Under the pieces are notes generated by a model. That model saw only the letters and a program-made list of their open reading frames with translations, was not told the origin of the DNA and made no database searches. From NCBI RefSeq assembly GCF_025464955.1, contig NZ_JAODNM010000031.1, positions 1-64,000 of the forward strand: a DNA stretch of 64,000 bases. The letters run 5' to 3'. Shown here one piece after another: positions 46,464 to 55,112 of the stretch. The translations under genes and the position numbers were made by a program. Position 1 is the stretch's first letter. Each line of letters begins with the position of its first letter. This DNA is from Amycolatopsis sp. (GTDB taxonomy: Bacteria > Actinomycetota > Actinomycetes > Mycobacteriales > Pseudonocardiaceae).

Positions 46464-47729
46464 GTGCAGACCAACGGACAACGCATCGGCGTGATCGGCA
46501 GCGGGGTGGCGGGCTTGACCGCCGCATACCTGCTGCAGCGACGTTTCGACGTACTGCTGTTCGAGGCCGACGGCAGGCTGGGCGGACACGCCCACACCCA
46601 CGACGTACCCAGCGCGCACGGCGGCACCATCGGCGTCGACTCCGGGTTCATCGTCCACAACGAACGCACCTACCCGAACCTGCTGAGGCTGTTCCGCGAA
46701 CTGGGCGTGGCCACCCAGGACACCGAGATGTCGATGAGCATCCACTGCGACGGCTGCGGGCTCGAGTATGCCGGTGCAAAGGGCCTGCGAGGCCTGTTCG
46801 CCCAGCCCCGCAGCTTCGCCCGCGCCAAGTACCTGCGCATGCTGGTCGAGATCAAGCGCTTCCACGGCCACGCTCGGCGGGTGCTCGACTCACCGGACGG
46901 CGACGTGACGATCGGCGCGTTCCTCGACGCCGGGCGGTACACCAAATACTTCGTCGACCACTTCATGCTCCCGGTGGTCTCCACGGTCTGGTCCGCCGAC
47001 CGTGCCGACACCCTGCGCTATCCGGCGCGCTACCTGTTCGAGTTCCTGCGCAACCACGGCATGCTCTCGGTCGGCGGTTCGCCGAGCTGGCGCACGGTGG
47101 TCGGGGGCTCACGGGAGTACGTCGACCGGGCGGTCAAGCAGCTCACCGCGGTGCACCTGTCGACGCCGGTCCTCTCGGTCCATCGGCGCGCCGGCGGGAT
47201 CGAGATCCGGGACGACGCCGACACGGCCCACCACGTCGACCGGGTCGTCATCGCCACGCACGCCGACCAGGCCCTCACCCTGCTCGCCGAGCCGACCCGG
47301 ACCGAGCGCGACGTCCTTTCGCCGTTCCGCTACTCCGACAACGAAGCCTGGCTGCACACCGACGCGGCCGCGCTGCCGGTTTCGCCCGCGGCCCGGTCCG
47401 CCTGGAACTTCCGGTCCTCGACCTGCGGGTCGGACGAAGGCGCGGTGCAGGTCAGCTACGACATGAACCGGCTGATGCGGCTCACGGAGCCGACCGGGTA
47501 CGTGGTCACCCTGAACCCACCCGCCCCGCCGCCCGCGCGGTCCGTCGTCGCCAGGATGGACTACAGCCACCCCGTTTTCACCCCTGAATCCGTTGCGGCG
47601 CAGCGCCTGCTGCCCGGGCTCAACGACGGGACGGTCGCTTTCGCCGGCGCCTACCACGGCTGGGGCTTCCACGAGGACGGCTGCGCATCCGGAGTACGCG
47701 CCGCGGAATCCTTCGGGGTGACCTGGTGA
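46464..47729 (+). CDS. FAD-dependent amine oxidase/NAD(P)-binding protein
   Basis: A 421-residue flavoprotein. It starts IGVIGSGVAGLTAAYLLQRR, the dinucleotide-binding fold, then LFEADGRLGGHAHTHDV and a terminal FAD contact in FAGAYHGWGFHEDGCASGVRAA. It corresponds to the amine-oxidase-like protein of the mycobacterial sigK operon; the substrate is not known. I chose the GTG at 46464, where the fold begins and just after the SigK-like promoter; the frame is open far upstream but antisense to the DUF1295 gene. The DUF1365 gene overlaps its stop. Confidence 0.88.
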   Translation: MQTNGQRIGVIGSGVAGLTAAYLLQRRFDVLLFEADGRLGGHAHTHDVPSAHGGTIGVDSGFIVHNERTYPNLLRLFRELGVATQDTEMSMSIHCDGCGLEYAGAKGLRGLFAQPRSFARAKYLRMLVEIKRFHGHARRVLDSPDGDVTIGAFLDAGRYTKYFVDHFMLPVVSTVWSADRADTLRYPARYLFEFLRNHGMLSVGGSPSWRTVVGGSREYVDRAVKQLTAVHLSTPVLSVHRRAGGIEIRDDADTAHHVDRVVIATHADQALTLLAEPTRTERDVLSPFRYSDNEAWLHTDAAALPVSPAARSAWNFRSSTCGSDEGAVQVSYDMNRLMRLTEPTGYVVTLNPPAPPPARSVVARMDYSHPVFTPESVAAQRLLPGLNDGTVAFAGAYHGWGFHEDGCASGVRAAESFGVTW

Positions 47730-48460
47730 TCGTTCCCGCCCTGTATGACTCGACGGTCGCCCACGTCCGCCGGATCCCGCCGCGGTTCTCCTTCGCCCAC
47801 CGCATGTACTTCTGGCTCGTCGACCTCGACGCGCTGCCGAAGTTTCCCTGGTGGCTGAGGCCGTTCGCGCGGTTCGACGGCCGGGACCACTTCGCCGCCG
47901 GCGACGCGGCGCCCGTCCGGTCCAAAGTGGACGCCTGGTTGGCCGCGCGTGGAGTCGATCTCGCGGGCGGACGGGTGCTCATGTTGGCCAGCGCACGAGT
48001 GCTGGGCTACGTGTTCAATCCGATCACCGTCTACTGGTGCCACCGGGCCGACGGTGAACTCGCCTGCGTCATCGCCGAAGTCCACAACACCTACCGGGGG
48101 CGGCATGCGTATCTGCTGTACCCGGACGCCGACGGCCGGGCGGAAGCGGCGAAAGAGTTCTACGTCTCGCCGTTTCAGTCGATGGACGGCGAGTACCGGA
48201 TGCACCTGCCGCGGCCGGGGGCGCTGCTCGCGGTCACCGTCGCGCTGCGCCAGGGCGGCGACACCGTGCTGACGGCCACCCTTCGGGGCGAGCGCAAACC
48301 CGCGGATCGGCGGTGGCTGGTGCGTATGGTGCTCGCACGACCACTTCTGCCGCAGCGGGTGTCGGCGCTGATCCGGAAGCACGGTGTCACCCTGTGGCTG
48401 CGCAAGGCGCCGATCACCCCACGCACGCCCGAAACCAGCGGAGGACACCTCAATGGATGA
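47726..48460 (+). CDS. DUF1365 domain-containing protein
   Basis: A 244-residue protein with the DUF1365 signature: HVRRIPPRFSFAHRMYFWLV at the start, then ASARVLGYVFNPITVYWCHR and EVHNTYRGRHAYLL. No membrane segment or signal peptide is clear. Proteins of this family accompany amine-oxidase-like and cyclopropane-synthase-like proteins, suggesting lipid modification, but the reaction is unknown. The GTG overlaps the previous stop, and sigK starts eight bases before its end. Confidence 0.88.
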   Translation: MIVPALYDSTVAHVRRIPPRFSFAHRMYFWLVDLDALPKFPWWLRPFARFDGRDHFAAGDAAPVRSKVDAWLAARGVDLAGGRVLMLASARVLGYVFNPITVYWCHRADGELACVIAEVHNTYRGRHAYLLYPDADGRAEAAKEFYVSPFQSMDGEYRMHLPRPGALLAVTVALRQGGDTVLTATLRGERKPADRRWLVRMVLARPLLPQRVSALIRKHGVTLWLRKAPITPRTPETSGGHLNG

Positions 48461-49067
48461 GGCTGCAGGATCGGCAGGATCGGCAGGGCGCCCGCGTGGC
48501 GTCTCTTCCACGGAACCCGGACCGACCGCCGAGGAACTTCTCGTGCGGGTCGCCAAGGGTGACGAGCCGGCGTTCGAGCTGTTGTACGAAAAGCTCGCCG
48601 GGCCCATTCTTGGCCTGGTGCGCCGAGTCGTCCGGGACGGCGCACAGTCCGAAGAGGTCGCCCAAGAGGTCCTCGTCGAGTTGTGGCGCACGGCCACCAG
48701 ATACTCACCCGAGCGGGGGAGCGCGATGAACTGGGCGATGACGCTGGCCCACCGACGCGCCGTCGACCGGGTCCGGTCGGCCCGCGCGAGCACCGACCGC
48801 GAGCAGAAGGCGACCTTCGAAGCCGCCCGCGCGCGTCCCTTCGACGAAGTGGCCGAAGCGGTCACTTCGCGCTGGGAACGCCAACAGGTGCGCAAGTGCC
48901 TGAGCAACCTGACCGAACTGCAGCGCGAGTCGGTGATGCTGGCCTACTACCAGGGCTACACCTACCGCGAGGTCGCCGAAGTGCTGTCGGCCCCGCAGGG
49001 AACCATCAAGACGCGGCTGAGGGACGGCCTCATCCGGCTGCGCGACTGCCTAGGGGTGACCGCATGA
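48453..49067 (+). CDS. sigK: ECF RNA polymerase sigma factor SigK
   Basis: A 204-residue ECF sigma factor. Region 2 spans ELLYEKLAGPILGLVRRVVR and the DGAQSEEVAQEVLVELWRTA segment; region 4 contains LTELQRESVMLAYYQGYTYR and PQGTIKTRLRDGLIRL. The local gene order (amine oxidase, DUF1365, sigK, rskA, with DUF1295 divergent) is that of the mycobacterial SigK locus, which supports the name. Its activity should be held back by the RskA anti-sigma factor encoded next, with a four-base overlap, and the operon is probably autoregulated through the promoter at 46429. Confidence 0.92.
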   Translation: MDEAAGSAGSAGRPRGVSSTEPGPTAEELLVRVAKGDEPAFELLYEKLAGPILGLVRRVVRDGAQSEEVAQEVLVELWRTATRYSPERGSAMNWAMTLAHRRAVDRVRSARASTDREQKATFEAARARPFDEVAEAVTSRWERQQVRKCLSNLTELQRESVMLAYYQGYTYREVAEVLSAPQGTIKTRLRDGLIRLRDCLGVTA

Positions 49068-49840
49068 CTTCGCCTGAGATGCACACGCTCGCCGGTGCGT
49101 TCGCCGTCGACGCGGTCAGCGACCTGGAACGGGCGCGGTTCCAGCGCCACCTCGAGGAGTGCGAGTCCTGCTCCCTGGAAGTCCGCGAACTGCGGGCCAC
49201 GGCCGCCCGGCTCGGTGCAGCGGTGGCGGTGGATCCGCCGCCGGAGCTCAAGGCGCGGGTGCTGGCCGAGATCCGGACGACGCGGCAGCAGCCGCCGAAC
49301 GCCGGCCCGGAGCTCCTCGAACGGTCAAAGGGGAGCGCGCGGGTGCCGCGCTGGGCGCTGGGTCTCGTCGCGGCCGCGGCGGTCGTCGGGCTCGCGCTGG
49401 CCGGGGTGTTCGGCGGCGTCGCGCTGGATACACAGAGCCAGCTCAGCGACGCCCGGGCCCAAGCAGCCCAGGTCAAGGACGCCTACGCGCCGGTGGCGGA
49501 GCTGCTCGGCGCTCCCGACGCGCAGGCGGTGCACGGCCCGGCCACGGTCGGTGGCGGTGGCACCGTGGTGGTGTCCCGGTCCCTGAACAAGCTGATGTTC
49601 ATGCCGAACCAGTTGCCGGCGCGGACGTCGGACACGGTCTACGAGGCGTGGCTGATCAGTGCGAGCGGCCCGCCGCGGCCGTTCGGCCTGCTTCCGGGCG
49701 GCGCGCAGGACAATTCCGTCGTCGTCGCCGACGGGATCGGCGGCGCCAACCGCGTCGCGCTCTCGGTCGAGCAGGCCGGTGGTTCGAAGACCGGGCTGCC
49801 CTCGGACGACAAGGTGCTCAACATCGCGATGCCCGCCTGA
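49064..49840 (+). CDS. rskA: Anti-sigma-K factor RskA
   Basis: A 258-residue membrane anti-sigma factor. The cytoplasmic N-terminus has the zinc-type anti-sigma motif HLEECESC (H29, C33, C36, with H7 as a possible fourth ligand). One membrane helix lies at about 97-121, and the extracytoplasmic domain has SRSLNKLMFMPNQLPA and VYEAWLISASGPPRPFGLLP, typical of the RskA C-terminal domain. Release of SigK would need regulated proteolysis of this protein. The ATG overlaps the sigK stop, and a terminator follows. Confidence 0.92.
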   Translation: MTSPEMHTLAGAFAVDAVSDLERARFQRHLEECESCSLEVRELRATAARLGAAVAVDPPPELKARVLAEIRTTRQQPPNAGPELLERSKGSARVPRWALGLVAAAAVVGLALAGVFGGVALDTQSQLSDARAQAAQVKDAYAPVAELLGAPDAQAVHGPATVGGGGTVVVSRSLNKLMFMPNQLPARTSDTVYEAWLISASGPPRPFGLLPGGAQDNSVVVADGIGGANRVALSVEQAGGSKTGLPSDDKVLNIAMPA

Positions 49841-49862
49841 CGGCCCGGTTTCCAGCCCCGCG

Positions 49863-49896
49863 AAACGCCCCTTCCGGCTCCGGGAGGGGCGTTTTC
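49863..49896 (+). terminator. Intrinsic terminator after rskA
   Basis: AAACGCCCCT (49863-49872) and AGGGGCGTTT (49885-49894) form a 10-bp stem ending in TTTTC, with a small inner CCGG/CCGG pairing. A classic intrinsic terminator, 22 bases after the stop codon. Confidence 0.85.
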
Positions 49897-50089
49897 GGAT
49901 GCCGTCGGGAAAATGTTGTGGCGAAACACCTTTGCAACACACGGCGTGGCTGCTGGATTAGAACGCGTGCGATGCCTACCGTCCTGTTTCAACGCCGGTG
50001 GTTGACATAACTCTGACCCTTAAGTTTAGGTTGAAGGTTTCTCGCATCCGGCGGGCGGCACAGGCAAAACGATCAGGAAGGCGGAGCCG
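49897..50089 (+). promoter_or_regulatory. ftsZ promoter region
   Basis: Between the rskA terminator and ftsZ. TTGACA (50002-50007) is a perfect -35 hexamer; possible -10 sequences are TAGGTT (50027-50032, 19 bases away) or the overlapping TAAGTT. The segment CCCTTAAGTTTAGGTT is unusually AT-rich for this genome. GGAAGGCGGAG precedes the ATG. Because upstream transcription ends at 49896, ftsZ must rely on this promoter. Confidence 0.6.
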
Positions 50090-51394
50090 ATGACTCCCCC
50101 GCACAACTACCTTGCGGTGATCAAGGTCGTCGGCATCGGCGGCGGCGGCGTCAACGCTGTGAACCGGATGATCGAGGTCGGCCTCAAGGGCGTCGAGTTC
50201 ATCGCGGTGAACACCGATGCGCAGGCCCTGCTGATGTCCGATGCCGACGTCAAGCTCGACATCGGCCGCGAACTGACCCGCGGTCTCGGCGCCGGCGCGG
50301 CCCCCGAAGTGGGCCAGCGCGCGGCCGAGGACCACCGTGACGAGATCGAAGAGGTCATCAAGGGCGCCGACATGGTGTTCGTGACCGCCGGTGAGGGTGG
50401 TGGCACCGGGACCGGTGGCGCCCCCGTCGTCGCGCAGATCGCCCGCAAACTGGGCGCGCTGACGATCGGCGTGGTCACCCGGCCGTTCACCTTCGAGGGC
50501 AAGCGCCGCGGCAAGCAGGCCGAGGACGGCATCCAGGCGCTGCGCAACGAGTGCGACACGCTCATCGTCATCCCCAACGACCGGCTGCTGCAGCTCGGCG
50601 ACATCGGCGTCTCGCTGATGGACGCCTTCCGCTCGGCCGACGAGGTGCTCCTCTCCGGGGTCCAGGGCATCACCGATCTCATCACCACGCCCGGCCTGAT
50701 CAACCTCGACTTCGCCGACGTCAAGAGTGTGATGTCCGGGGCAGGCAGTGCGTTGATGGGAATAGGGAGCGCACGCGGTGAAGGCAGGGCCATCCAGGCT
50801 GCCGAGAAGGCGATCAACTCGCCGCTTCTCGAAGCCTCCATGGATGGTGCGCATGGCGCGCTGCTTTCGATCGCAGGCGGTTCCGACCTGGGACTCTTCG
50901 AGATCAACGAGGCTGCTTCGCTCGTCCAGGAGTCGGCCCACCCCGACGCCAACATCATCTTCGGCACGATCATCGACGACTCGCTCGGCGACGAGGTCCG
51001 GGTGACCGTGATCGCCGCCGGGTTCGACGCCGGCGCGCCGACGCACAAGAAGCTCGACCCGTCCACGTTCGGTTCCGGCTCCCGCGGCTCGACCGCGTCG
51101 GCCTCGGCCGGGCAGGTCGGTGGGGGCGCCAACCCCGTCGAGACCAGGCAGAACACCGGTATCGCGGGCGACCAGACCCGCAACGGCTACCCGGTGGCTC
51201 CGCCGCGCGCACCGATCCCGGCCGCGGGCAACGGGTCGATGTCCGGCGGCCTCCCGCAGGGCAGCGCGGCCGGCCGCGGGTACCCGACGCGGGGCACGAC
51301 GCCCACCCAGGGGTCGATGCAGTCCCACGCCAACACCGTCCAGCACGACCCGGCGGACGACGAAGTGGATGTTCCTCCCTTCATGCGTCGGTAA
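50090..51394 (+). CDS. ftsZ: Cell division protein FtsZ
   Basis: A 434-residue tubulin-like GTPase that forms the division ring. The start is [20 protein letters not shown]; the GTP-binding tubulin signature GGGTGTGG lies at residues 103-110, and the T7 catalytic loop reads [13 protein letters not shown] Gly/Ser/Pro-rich linker of about 100 residues leads to the conserved C-terminal peptide [12 protein letters not shown], which contacts SepF and FtsW in actinobacteria. It is separated from ftsQ by 8.8 kb of other genes, which is unusual. Confidence 0.97.
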   Translation: MTPPHNYLAVIKVVGIGGGGVNAVNRMIEVGLKGVEFIAVNTDAQALLMSDADVKLDIGRELTRGLGAGAAPEVGQRAAEDHRDEIEEVIKGADMVFVTAGEGGGTGTGGAPVVAQIARKLGALTIGVVTRPFTFEGKRRGKQAEDGIQALRNECDTLIVIPNDRLLQLGDIGVSLMDAFRSADEVLLSGVQGITDLITTPGLINLDFADVKSVMSGAGSALMGIGSARGEGRAIQAAEKAINSPLLEASMDGAHGALLSIAGGSDLGLFEINEAASLVQESAHPDANIIFGTIIDDSLGDEVRVTVIAAGFDAGAPTHKKLDPSTFGSGSRGSTASASAGQVGGGANPVETRQNTGIAGDQTRNGYPVAPPRAPIPAAGNGSMSGGLPQGSAAGRGYPTRGTTPTQGSMQSHANTVQHDPADDEVDVPPFMRR

Positions 51395-51402
51395 GCTTCG
51401 CC

Positions 51403-51449
51403 CTCAAGGCCACCTTTAGTGCGTAGAACGCACCTAAGGTGGCCTTGAG
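51403..51449 (+). terminator. Long hairpin after ftsZ
   Basis: Bases 51403-51423 pair with 51429-51449 over 21 positions with two mismatches, around the loop TAGAA. The stem contains CTCAAGGCCACCTT and its complement AAGGTGGCCTTGAG. It begins eight bases after the ftsZ stop. The core AAGGCCACCTT also forms the palindrome at 7749, so the structure is probably a dispersed repeat used as a terminator. Confidence 0.8.
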
Positions 51450-51484
51450 TGCGTTTGGTGGCAGTTGAGCGAAGGAGCAGGGGC

Positions 51485-52189
51485 TTGCGGGTTCGGCGTG
51501 TGGTGACCACCAGGGCGGGCGGGGCTTCGACGGCTCCGTACGACTCGTTCAATCTCGGCGACCACGTCGGCGACGAGCCGTCGTCGGTCGCCGTGAACCG
51601 CAAGCGGCTGGCCTCGGAGCTGGGGCTCGGTGAGGACAGGCTGGCCTGGATGGAACAGGTCCACGGCCGCATGGCCACGATCGTCGACGGCTCCGAGACC
51701 GCACCGGCCGAGGCGACCGATGCCCTGGTCACGGCGGAACCCGGCCTCGCGCTCGTGGTCCTCGTCGCCGACTGCGTTCCCATCCTGCTGTCCGAGCCCG
51801 AAGCGGGCGTCGTCGCCGCGGTGCACGCCGGCCGGGTCGGTGCCAGGGTCGGCGTGGTCCCGGCCGCGATCGAGGCGATGGTCTCGCTCGGCGCACGGCT
51901 CGACCGCGTCGAGGCGCTGCTCGGGCCCGCCATCTGCGGCGCCTGTTACGAGGTGCCCGCGGCGATGGCTCAGGACGTCGAGGCCCACCTGCCCGGCAGC
52001 GCCGGCAAGAGCCGCAAGGGCACGCCGTCGATCGACCTGCGGGCCGGGCTGTGGCGTCAGCTCGCCGACCTCGGGGTCGGCAAGATCGGCACGGACCCCC
52101 GCTGCACCGCGGAGGACAAGACGTTGTTCAGCTATCGCCGCGACGGCACCACCGGAAGGATCGCCGGCATCACCTGGGTCGAAGCGTGA
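51485..52189 (+). CDS. pgeF: Polyphenol oxidase/laccase-domain family, peptidoglycan editing factor PgeF
   Basis: A 234-residue YfiH/PgeF protein. Conserved metal and catalytic residues appear in TDALVTAEPGLALVVLVADC, AAVHAGRVGARVGVVPAAI and GPAICGACYEVP (His, Cys, His set). E. coli YfiH removes misincorporated amino acids from peptidoglycan precursors. A longer frame to 51449 overlaps the ftsZ terminator hairpin; the TTG at 51485 has GAAGGAG seven bases upstream, so I prefer it. yggS overlaps its stop. Confidence 0.88.
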   Translation: MRVRRVVTTRAGGASTAPYDSFNLGDHVGDEPSSVAVNRKRLASELGLGEDRLAWMEQVHGRMATIVDGSETAPAEATDALVTAEPGLALVVLVADCVPILLSEPEAGVVAAVHAGRVGARVGVVPAAIEAMVSLGARLDRVEALLGPAICGACYEVPAAMAQDVEAHLPGSAGKSRKGTPSIDLRAGLWRQLADLGVGKIGTDPRCTAEDKTLFSYRRDGTTGRIAGITWVEA

Positions 52190-52938
52190 GCGCGCCCCAG
52201 CCGATGACCGCCGAAGCCCGGCGGTCCGAGCTGGCCGCGTCGCTGGCCGAGGTCGAGGGCCGGATCGCCCAGGCGTGCACCGCGGCCGGTCGTGCCCGCG
52301 ACGAGGTGCGCCTGCTGGCGGTCACGAAGACTTTCCCCGCGCTCGACGCCGCGTTGCTCACCGACCTCGGTGTCGTCGACCTCGCGGAGAACCGGGACCA
52401 GGAAGCCGGCGAGAAGGCCGTCGAGGTCGCTTCGCTGCGGCCGGAGGCGCACTCGCGCTGGCACATGGTCGGCAGCCTCCAGCGCAACAAGGCTCGGTCC
52501 GTGGCGCGGTGGGCGGCCGAAATCCAGTCCGTGGACTCGGAGCGGCTCGCCGGCGCGCTGGACAAGGCCGTCCGCGCCGCGCGCGACGCGGGAGAGCGGG
52601 AAAACGCGCTGGATGTGCTGATCCAAGTCAGCCTCGACGGCGATCCCGCGCGCGGCGGATGCCCGCTCGACGACTTAGCCCATTTGGCCGAATGCCTCAC
52701 CCGCGCGGGTGATTTACGCTTGCTCGGCCTGATGGCCGTCGCGCCGTTGGGTACTGATCCGGACAAGGCATTCGAGCTGCTCGCCCGCGCGGGGGAGACT
52801 CTCCGCAAGGATCACCCGGATGCCGTAGAGCTCTCCGCGGGCATGAGCGGCGATCTCGAGCGGGCGATCGGGCACGGCTCCACGTGTGTGCGTGTCGGTA
52901 CCGCGTTGCTCGGCGGACGCGGTTTAGCCTCGCCGTAG
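52186..52938 (+). CDS. YggS-family pyridoxal-phosphate homeostasis protein
   Basis: A 250-residue PLP-binding TIM-barrel protein. The PLP lysine lies in LLAVTKTFPALDAAL, followed by LAENRDQEAGEKA, WHMVGSLQRNKA and the phosphate-binding SAGMSGDLERAIGHGSTCVR. Such proteins regulate free PLP and amino acid balance; in Gram-positives they sit between ftsZ and sepF, as here. Three rare TTA leucine codons occur at codons 164, 177 and 247, concentrated in the last third. The GTG overlaps the pgeF stop. Confidence 0.92.
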   Translation: MSAPQPMTAEARRSELAASLAEVEGRIAQACTAAGRARDEVRLLAVTKTFPALDAALLTDLGVVDLAENRDQEAGEKAVEVASLRPEAHSRWHMVGSLQRNKARSVARWAAEIQSVDSERLAGALDKAVRAARDAGERENALDVLIQVSLDGDPARGGCPLDDLAHLAECLTRAGDLRLLGLMAVAPLGTDPDKAFELLARAGETLRKDHPDAVELSAGMSGDLERAIGHGSTCVRVGTALLGGRGLASP

Positions 52939-53070
52939 GGAGTGCGCCCGGCGGCGTGGCCCGTGGATCTTTATCGGCTGGCCCAGGACCTGTTTCTGGG
53001 GCAGATTGGTCCCAGGGAAACGCCGAACCGGGCATGCGAAATGCGGGAGCGGCTAGGGCTAGGGAGAGGC

Positions 53071-53670
53071 ATGAGCGCGCTGCAGAAGCTGAAGGCCTAC
53101 TTCGGGATGGTCCCCGCCGACGAGGACGGGTACGACGTCGAAGACGACTACCGACGTGGCTATGGCGACGAGGACGAGTACGACGCTTACGAAGAGTCAC
53201 CATCTCGGGCGAGGCGCCGGTACCGACCGGCTGACGAATTCGACGACGTGCCCGCCGTGCGGACGCGCAGCCGGCCGGTGACGGCGGCTGAGCCCTCGGT
53301 GCACGGCGCGTTGGCGATCGACCGCCAGCCGGAGCCCGTCGCCCGGCTGCGGCCGGTTCCGGAGCAGGCGAGGCCCGCGACACGCGACCCGCTGAGCCGG
53401 ATCACCACCCTGCACCCGAGCAGCTATCTCGAGGCGCGGGCGATCGGCGAGCACTACCGCGAGGGCATCCCGGTGATCATCAACCTCACCGAGATGGACA
53501 ACGCGGACGCGAAGCGTCTCGTCGACTTCGCCGCGGGGCTCGCGTTCGCGCTCCGCGGGTCGATGGACAAGGTCACCAACAAGGTGTTCCTTCTCTCACC
53601 GCCCGACGTCGACGTGACCGCCGAGGACCGCCGCCGGATCGCCGAAGGCGGCCTCTTCCTGCGGAACTGA
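53071..53670 (+). CDS. sepF: Cell division protein SepF
   Basis: A 199-residue protein that anchors FtsZ to the membrane in actinobacteria, which lack FtsA. The N-terminus [20 protein letters not shown] is the amphipathic membrane-binding helix, then a long acidic Asp/Glu/Tyr linker (residues about 18-45). The SepF core begins [20 protein letters not shown] and contains [21 protein letters not shown] chose the ATG at 53071 (AGGGAGAGG site) rather than an upstream in-frame extension because the membrane helix must be at the N-terminus. Confidence 0.94.
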   Translation: MSALQKLKAYFGMVPADEDGYDVEDDYRRGYGDEDEYDAYEESPSRARRRYRPADEFDDVPAVRTRSRPVTAAEPSVHGALAIDRQPEPVARLRPVPEQARPATRDPLSRITTLHPSSYLEARAIGEHYREGIPVIINLTEMDNADAKRLVDFAAGLAFALRGSMDKVTNKVFLLSPPDVDVTAEDRRRIAEGGLFLRN

Positions 53671-53767
53671 GGTCGGTCCGGGGGTCGGAGGTGATTAATC
53701 CGACTCGCGGAGCCGAACACGGCGATCCAACTGCGTGTTTCCGGCCGAGCCATGGCAGAGTGGAGAC

Positions 53768-54052
53768 GTGGAAGCGGTCTGGCTTGTCGTCTGGTACGTC
53801 CTGTTTGCGTTCTGGCTTTTGCTGACAGCACGTATCGTTATCGAGCTCGTTCGTGCGTTCGCGCGCGAGTGGCATCCCGCCGGGGGGGTTGCGGTAACGC
53901 TGGAGACCATCTACACAGTGACGGACCCGCCGGTCCGATTGGTCCGGCGGATCATCCCGATGGTGCGAATTGGCGGCGTCGGACTGGACTTATCGATTAT
54001 GGTTCTGCTGCTGGTTGTGTTCATCCTGATGCAACTGGCGACTCCCAGGTGA
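53768..54052 (+). CDS. YggT family membrane protein
   Basis: A 94-residue protein with two membrane helices: WLVVWYVLFAFWLLLTARIV at the start and LDLSIMVLLLVVFILMQLAT at the end, with the family motif TDPPVRLVRRIIP between them. YggT proteins sit between sepF and wag31 in many actinobacteria and probably assist the envelope division machinery. GTG start at 53768. Codon 75 is a rare TTA. Confidence 0.9.
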   Translation: MEAVWLVVWYVLFAFWLLLTARIVIELVRAFAREWHPAGGVAVTLETIYTVTDPPVRLVRRIIPMVRIGGVGLDLSIMVLLLVVFILMQLATPR

Positions 54053-54102
54053 TCGGGGACCAGGGAGTGACCTGTAGGCCATGGAGTGCGTGAGGTGATC
54101 TG

Positions 54103-54993
54103 ATGTCGTTGACCCCCGCTGACGTGCATAACGTCGCGTTCAGCAAGCCTCCTATTGGCAAAAGGGGCTACAACGAGGACGAGGTAGATGCTTTCCTCGA
54201 CTTGGTGGAGACCGAACTTGCCAGGTTGATCGAGGACAACAACGAGCTGCGGCAGCAGGTGGAGCAGCTCGATTCGGAGCTGGAGTCCACCCGCGGCGAG
54301 CTCGAAACGGCCAAGGTGAGCGCTGCCAGCGCTCCGCCGCCGCCGCAAGTGCGGGACGAGCCGTCCCGCAGGCTGGCGCCGGTGCCACCACCGCCGTCCG
54401 CACTTGAGCAGACCCAAGCGCACCCGATGGTCGACCGAGGCGATAACGGTGAGCCGAACGTCCAGGCCGCGAAGGTGCTGGGTCTCGCACAGGAGATGGC
54501 GGACCGGCTGACCGCCGAGGCGAAGACGGAATCCGACGGCATGCTCGCGGAGGCCCGGACCAAGTCCGAGCAGTTGCTCTCCGATGCCCGGTCGAAGTCC
54601 GACTCGATGGTCAACGAGGCCCGTACCAGGGCCGAGACCATGCTGAACGATGCCAGGACCAGGGCCGAAACCCTGGAACGGCAGGCGCGCGACAAGGCGA
54701 CCACGATGGATCGCGAGTCGCAGCGTAAGTACACCGAGACGATGAACAACCTGAACGCCGAAAAGGGCGCGCTGGGCAAGAAGATCGAGGAGTTGCGCAC
54801 GATCGAGCGGGAGTACCGCACGCGGTTGCGCGGGTTCCTCGAGTCCCAGCTGCGTGAACTCGACGACCGGGGGTCGGCCGCTCCGGCGTCGGCCTCGGCG
54901 TCCGGCTCCGCTCCTCAGGGCAACTCGGGCGGTAGCGGTGGTTCCGGCAGTGGCCAGGGCTACTCGTTCGGCCCGCGGGCCGAAGCAGGCTAG
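54103..54993 (+). CDS. wag31: DivIVA-family polar growth protein Wag31
   Basis: A 296-residue coiled-coil protein that marks cell poles and directs tip growth. The N-terminal DivIVA domain starts [20 protein letters not shown] with [18 protein letters not shown], followed by an alanine/proline linker (about 70-115) and a long coiled coil with repeated [16 protein letters not shown] heptads (about 130-250), then a Gly/Ser-rich tail. The linker length is greater than in Bacillus DivIVA and typical for actinobacteria. Last gene of the dcw cluster; followed by a strong terminator. Confidence 0.95.
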   Translation: MSLTPADVHNVAFSKPPIGKRGYNEDEVDAFLDLVETELARLIEDNNELRQQVEQLDSELESTRGELETAKVSAASAPPPPQVRDEPSRRLAPVPPPPSALEQTQAHPMVDRGDNGEPNVQAAKVLGLAQEMADRLTAEAKTESDGMLAEARTKSEQLLSDARSKSDSMVNEARTRAETMLNDARTRAETLERQARDKATTMDRESQRKYTETMNNLNAEKGALGKKIEELRTIEREYRTRLRGFLESQLRELDDRGSAAPASASASGSAPQGNSGGSGGSGSGQGYSFGPRAEAG

Positions 54994-55046
54994 TTGTCGG
55001 GTGACTGATCCGGGGCGGCTTCGCGCCCGGTGATCACGAACAGAAA

Positions 55047-55085
55047 GGGCCTCGACACTCCCGGTGGGAGGGTCGAGGCCCTTTT
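55047..55085 (+). terminator. Intrinsic terminator after wag31
   Basis: GGGCCTCGAC (55047-55056) pairs with GTCGAGGCCC (55072-55081), with an inner CTCCC/GGGAG stem, followed by TTTT. A textbook terminator ending the dcw transcript. Confidence 0.88.
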
Positions 55086-55112
55086 CGTGGTCTGTCCGTG
55101 CTGTAATTCATC

